Part shown: positions 59,015 to 64,000 of the stretch, piece by piece
Numbering within the stretch: position 1 is the first letter of the stretch
Layout of the letters: every line of letters starts with the position of its first letter
Assembly: GCA_016617855.1 (NCBI GenBank)
Contig: JAECUM010004424.1
Location: 60,338-124,337 of the forward strand
Source of the DNA: Megalonaias nervosa
Lineage: Eukaryota > Mollusca > Bivalvia > Unionida > Unionidae
Length of the DNA stretch: 64,000 bases
Direction of reading: 5' to 3'
Notes under the pieces: generated by a model
The model's input: only the letters and a program-made list of their open reading frames with translations
Database searches by the model: none
What the model was told of the DNA's origin: nothing
Program-made: the position numbers and the translations under genes

Positions 59015-59700
59015 CTATCTCATTGTCATGGTTTTTGAAGTTTTGGAAATGAAGGCATGGATACTAGTTACCATAGCCTCACATGCTGAACTTTTCTGAG
59101 CTGCCTGCTTCAGTTCATTGAGGGAGGAATCATTATCTTCAGATGCATTGCAGAGATTGTTAGATGTTGTTGTCAAGACATTGTCACACACTCTCTGTGT
59201 TCTTGATACTCTCTGCAGAGCGTTTACACATCCATAAGGATGCTGACATTGTGATATCAAAGGTTTTAATGGAATGCAGCTAAAGCCTTTTGTAGCTGCC
59301 CTTCTTGATATGATGGTGTTATCCAAAGGTCTAATCCCTACAGTGGCCTTACAAGATTTGAGGTTCAGCATCACTGGTCCCTGATCATGGCACCATGCCC
59401 TGCTAAACCAGCAAAGAAATGCCTCAATCCTGAAAAGGTCTATGGCACCCCATCCTAAACATTTTAAATAGGGAAACATTCAGAATTAAAATAAGTCCCA
59501 GTTTGAAGATCCTTTATGCCAGTCTTTTTCATGGCAAGGTGGCTGAAGGGTTCATAGGAGAAAGTCTATGGACTCATACGCTTTCTCTGAAAAGGGAGGT
59601 AATTGTCCCTAGTGAGTCATGTCTTCTCCTGTCATGTCTCCCCCTCTGCATAGTCCCCCAGTAAGTGCCAGTTTATGCCTTTTCCAGAGGCATAATTAGA
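59015..59700. other. Unclassified, less AT-rich DNA next to DIRS-like element 2
   Basis: A 154-codon frame runs on the minus strand (59015-59479), opposite to the downstream element. I find no family match. It may be the degraded 5' part of the element or unrelated. Confidence 0.3.
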
Positions 59701-62110
59701 CTTCTCAGATGATGTATCAGTCCTTTTCATGATGAGGTAGGGTTGATAGTTTTACTTCCAGTCTCCTCCACCTCTTTGAAGGACACAAATTTTGTTCCAC
59801 CAGTCAAAAATGACATCAGGACAAATGACTAAGCAGTCTCCATAGATCTTCAGGATGTTTATCTTTACATCTCCATCTTCCCATCTGACAGGAACAGTTC
59901 CTTCAGTTTTGTCTGAGACAGGAGATCTTTCAGTTTTGGACTCTACCTTTAGGCATTGCTTTCACTCCCAGATTGTTCCACATCATATGAGTGTAAAAGT
60001 GGCTTATTTAAAGTCCTAAGTGGTCCCTATTGTCCACTACATCAGCAACTGGTTGACACACTTCTTCAAAATGTAATGAATCTTCCTTTCTGTTGACTTG
60101 ACTGAAAGATGTTGGATCTGATCCTTCTCAGAATTTTTTTATGTGGGGATTCCCAACAGAATCTGATCTCGCAAATACCAAATACTTGCTGCCTTAGCAG
60201 GACTGTATGAGAAGGCTTCATTGTCTACTCATCTCTGCCTCTTGCACCTGTCGACTCTGACTTCATTTCCTACCCAGCCCCATCCACTTCTTGCTTCTAG
60301 CAAACTGGAGGCCTTGCAAACCCCTTAGGATCCATGTTTCATCACAATCCAGATTGGTGGAAACATCATGACAGGCTTCTAGCCAACATTCTGATTCACA
60401 CTTCATAACCTCACTCTTTTCTTTACACCAGGATCTCAGATTCAGTCTGGAGGCTCACCTATAGTGCCCAAGAATGGTCCTGTAGGGCCTGTGGTCTTAG
60501 GAAAAATCTTTCCTTCATATAACCACTATCTAGAAATGCTGGCTGTTTTTCTTGCACCTCAAGGGTGCATCGGTCAATGCTTCATTTTGGTCACTACAGA
60601 CAACATGTTAGTTGTAGCGTACAACAAAAATTAAAGGGGGACTCATACCACTTCTCTCTGCTTGAAGTCTGAAATCTGCTCTATTGGATAGTTTTAAAGG
60701 AGATCACTCGCAGAGTCTGTCAGATTCCTGGTAGTCCTCATGAAATGGTCAGCACACCATTAGGTAGCATAAACACTTTCATATATGGTGATGGCCATTG
60801 GAAGAATTGTTCATGGTGAGGCTGAACACCAAGCTCCCTCTTTATGTTCTTCTAGTGTCAGACCAGAGGGCGTGGCTGGTGGGCACCTACAGCCTGAGGG
60901 TTGGATTGACTGTACAGCTACATTATCCCACCTCTCAGAATAATCTCCCAGTCACCGTCAGGACTTCATAGAGCAAGTCTTGGCTCATCCTGATAACTCC
61001 CTTGTTATCCCAGTGATCATTGTTTAGTGATCTCCTAAGTTGTTGATCAATGATCCCAGTGAATACTGCTGTTGAGGGATCTGCTGTCACAACACAGACT
61101 GTCTCTCATACACAGCACTCATCAAATTCTCCACCTTCACAACTGACACAATCATATGATCTAATCACCAAGACCAGTTTTTAATTATGGTCGCCAAATG
61201 CATTGCACAGGCTAGAAGGCAATCTGAGGTTTGTAATGCCTAGTGGAGAACTTTCTGTCATTGGTTCAGTAGGAAATGCATTGATACCATCTGCCCCCAT
61301 TTTCATTTTTTCATTTTTGGAGGGGAAAGATTGCTTAGTATCCACCATTAAGGGCTAAAGAGTAGTCCTATCTGATACTCATAAGTTGTCTATGGCTCCA
61401 CTATTGGGTTAGACCCACATCTTTCTTATCAGGCACTTTGAGCTTCAGAGACCAGTATCTTGCTCATTAATGCCAAGTTGGAGCCTCTCATCTGTTTCTT
61501 GGTCATTATCTAAACCCTCTTATGTACCTCTGAGTGAGACTTCCTTCAAGGGCCTTATCCTTGTAATAACCTTACACCTTACCCTAGCATTGGAGAAATT
61601 CATAATTTGACAGGGGAAAAGGGTTGCTGACATTTCAGTGATAACTTGGATCTTTTTTCTTTGCCAACCAGTATTTCTGGCCAAGATTAAACTGCTTTTG
61701 ATAGTTCCCATTCCTGTTGAAATCTCCAGCCATGGTATCTGTGCTGGGTATGATCAAGGCTTTTTTTTTGCCCAGTTAAAGCTTTATGGTTCTATCTGTC
61801 TAAATCAAAAGGGAATAGAAAGTGTCACAACAGACTTTTTTCCCTTCAAAAGTTACTTTTGCTGTTTTTTGACTATGAAAAGAGTTTATCAGTCTCTCAT
61901 TGTGAGAGATCTCTTTATTAAAAATCAGTGTCATGAGGTCAGTTCTGTTGCTTCATCTTGAACCTTTTTGAATCATGATTTGTTTGATGAGTTCATAGAA
62001 AGCCACCTTTTGGCATTCTCACTCCACTTTTTTCTTGTCATTTGCTCTTCTATACAGTTAGTCCAACAAGTTGTTAAACAACCCTCCTTTCCACAGTAGA
62101 ACATTATACT
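59700..62110 (+). pseudogene. Broken DIRS-like retrotransposon (element 2): reverse transcriptase, RNase H, tyrosine recombinase
   Basis: Domain relics appear in DIRS order on + with frameshifts between them. Reverse transcriptase: AVSIDLQDVYLYISIF (59833-59880) matches the motif around the first catalytic Asp. HYISNWLT (60035-60058) sits where the family has YxDDWL, so both catalytic Asp are lost. RNase H: YNHYLEMLAVFLA and ILVTTDNMLVVAYNK (60518-60630) match H-x-N-x-L-E-x-x-A and the TDN-x-x-V-V-A-Y block. Linker: QVLAHPDNSLVIPVI (about 60980). Recombinase: LSETSFKGL (about 61530), FLAKIKLL (61680), 'VRDLFIKNQCHEVSSVASS' (61900-61960, with Ser in place of the family's Arg) and a remnant of the final helix to about 62095. 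No intact frame survives. Confidence 0.8.
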
Positions 62111-62184
62111 GACAACATCAGTAAGTTCACTTGACAGCTCATCTTTGGCCACCAGCCACCCACTGGGCTGGCAAATTCAGCAAT

Positions 62185-62218
62185 GCAGTAATAGCAGATA
62201 ATGAATTACTGCTATTAC
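62185..62218. repeat. Palindrome just 3' of DIRS-like element 2
   Basis: GTAATAGCAG (62188-62197) is followed 11 bases later by its inverse CTGCTATTAC (62209-62218). GCAGTAAT and ATTACTGC overlap them as a second inverted pair. DIRS elements carry complementary terminal sequences, so this may mark an element end. Confidence 0.6.
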
Positions 62219-62857
62219 GATGGTGTTTTTTTAAGAGTGGCAGGTTTAACTAATTTGAATCATGTAATTATTTAAGCTATATTTGCCCAATTCTCTCCTT
62301 CCCTCCCACACTGATGTCCTTCAACCCTGGTCCAAGTCAAAGAAGGATGATATTCTGACTTGAAGAAGTGGACCAAGGTATCAGACTGGGATCATGTTGT
62401 TTTTATTCTAGACCTCCAATTAATCGAGGGAGTAATTTCCCCAGACTGGTAAATGATTCAGCAATTCAGTAATATAGCTGATAAATATTACCTAGTTAAA
62501 ATTACTACATTTTTGGGAATCTCCTAAGCAACTTTGACATGTTTCTTTTCCTTCCAATAATATATTAATATATAAAGTACCTATTTTGCATTTTGTTTGC
62601 TAAATTAAATTTTCATGTAAGATTGTAAAGAACTGTATTACTGAAATTGAATGTATGCCTGTGACTTCTGCTATTTCCTACCCTGTGTATTATTTGACAT
62701 TGACATCTGTTTCTAATTTTCTGACAGCTGTCTTTTTCTCATGAACATCTGCTGAAACTTAACAGACATATATGGGGCAACACTGAAGAAGTTCCCAACC
62801 ATCTTTTCAGCTATTGGAAATTGCAGAGCATCTTCAGCATAATTGTTTCTTAAGTCA

Positions 62858-63220
62858 TTATAGATCTGTGCTAAGGAGCATTGAAATATCATCCATACTC
62901 AACAATACACTCCACTGTTCAATTGGGCATCTTTGAATGAATGGTTTTAATTGGCATTGTAACATGCTTGTGTGACTTGACACTATTGATAGGCAAAAGA
63001 TGGGCCTTTCCATACATATATTAATTTGTGCATGATTTATAAAATGCATGTTACAATACTTGACAGTTCTGAGAAGTTTTGATATGTCCTTGCTAAATCT
63101 CATCACTTGTAAATGTAGATCACATTGACTTGCTTCTCTTGCCTCACAGATTACGTAAAATTTTTCAAAAAGCTTCATCTCTCTAATATTGAGTTCAAAA
63201 TGCCCAATAAGTGCATTCAT
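62858..63220 (-). other. Unidentified 120-codon open frame, coding status uncertain
   Basis: The frame begins MNALIGHFELNIREMKLFEK and has mixed, protein-like composition (Cys, Trp, balanced charges), unusual for chance frames here. No signal peptide, membrane segment, splice context or known family was recognised. It could be a transposon remnant. A 111-codon frame on + at 63247-63582 next to it is likewise unassigned. Confidence 0.2.
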
Positions 63221-64000
63221 TTCATACCCACAACAATTAGGTCACAGTGACCTACTTACCTTGCTCAACTGGTGACTTTGCTAGACTTTCCAAAGAAAGC
63301 AAGACATATCATACCACTGAGTTCTTGCTTTTAGCATTAAGTCCACCTTTATTGTCCAATTTTATCCATTTTGACCTTTACTCTCATAGGTCACATACCA
63401 TGATTAATCAAAACTTTGGACTCTCCAATTTTCCAGACTACTTACCTTCAAAATTTATTATAACAATTCTCCATAGCACATACAATGTCCAGACTCAAAG
63501 TATGTTTGTTAAAACCAGTGAAAAAGAAATGTTCAAGTTGGAATATAAATTAAGGAAATGTTTTACCGATTCTCAAAAATAGGTGAATAAAAAGACCATC
63601 GTGAAACCACTTTGATTACCATAATTATTGCATGGATTGGCTGTTGTCAATCAAATAAAAACAAAAACATTCCAGAACTCATGATCATGCAGTTCCCTAC
63701 ACAATGAGTCAACAGCTTCTTAAAGGTAATTATAAAGGAAAAACAACTTTTTGTATTATGACATTTGGCAGGAATAATTAACAAGGCACTTCGATAACTG
63801 TTGATTAAGTAGCCATCAGTGTTACATCGAGACAACATGTGATTACAGGTGTTTTTTTATTTATACCACTGGAGAATGTACTATTGGAGACAAAGCAATT
63901 ATGTACAAATTGGAAAAAAATTATTTTCTAAAACCAGTCTGAATTATTTGGTTCATTCACATATTTAAGGCAATCATGGCTATATTCTGTTGTCAAAGAT

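Larger units (their letters stand above)
53594..64000 (+). other. Intron 8, continuing beyond the window
   Basis: No further TMEM145-like exon recognised. It holds the 45-bp and 69-bp minisatellites, dispersed repeats and the second DIRS-like element. 57,120-58,050 and 62,220-64,000 contain nothing firm. Confidence 0.7.

Noticed and set aside
59015..59479. 154-codon minus-strand gene
   Set aside because: No recognised domain, no start or splice context, and it lies in transposon-derived DNA read on the opposite strand.

Overview
This is a eukaryotic, AT-rich, intron-rich window. The clues to the organism are its repeats: arrays carrying an 'atatggctgcc' core and arrays carrying a 'caaaggtcaaggtca' core, with one copy ending in a 'caggcccatatgagcctctta'-like tail; tRNA-headed SINEs with 'ggcrttaagcaccaaa' tails; degenerate DIRS-like retrotransposons. 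From general knowledge these fit a mollusc, most likely a bivalve. The species cannot be fixed from sequence alone.

Only one gene is recognised with confidence. It is a TMEM145-like gene (GPR180/TMEM145 family, seven-transmembrane GpcrRhopsn4-type domain) on the + strand. Eight coding exons can be chained in phase from an ATG at 21159 to 53593, giving 314 codons: signal peptide, extracellular GOLD-like domain and the first four membrane segments. The last three membrane segments and the C-terminus should lie beyond position 64000. A probable promoter with a CACGTG box, an AATATGGCGG (YY1-like) box, a possible short upstream ORF and a G-quadruplex-prone tract lies just 5' of the ATG.

Layout: 1-244 is probably the last coding exon of an unidentified upstream gene. 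245-20,600 is mostly intergenic DNA with repeats, a 1.7-kb element with terminal inverted repeats (10159-11877), a SINE (9355-9601), a possible isolated terminal exon (13782-13914) and a nested pair of small hAT-like elements (18325-18671). 21,159-64,000 is the TMEM145-like gene. Its introns hold at least 13 minisatellites or tandem arrays, two more SINEs, four copies of one foldback MITE, a pair of 60-bp inverted repeats 1.8 kb apart, and two broken DIRS-like elements (about 34.9-35.9 kb and 59.7-62.1 kb).

Many long open frames here (for example 42264-42911 and 55795-56694 on both strands) are tandem repeats whose array period is a multiple of three bases. They are not genes. I see no rRNA, no intact tRNA gene, no CRISPR array and no bacterial-style operon.
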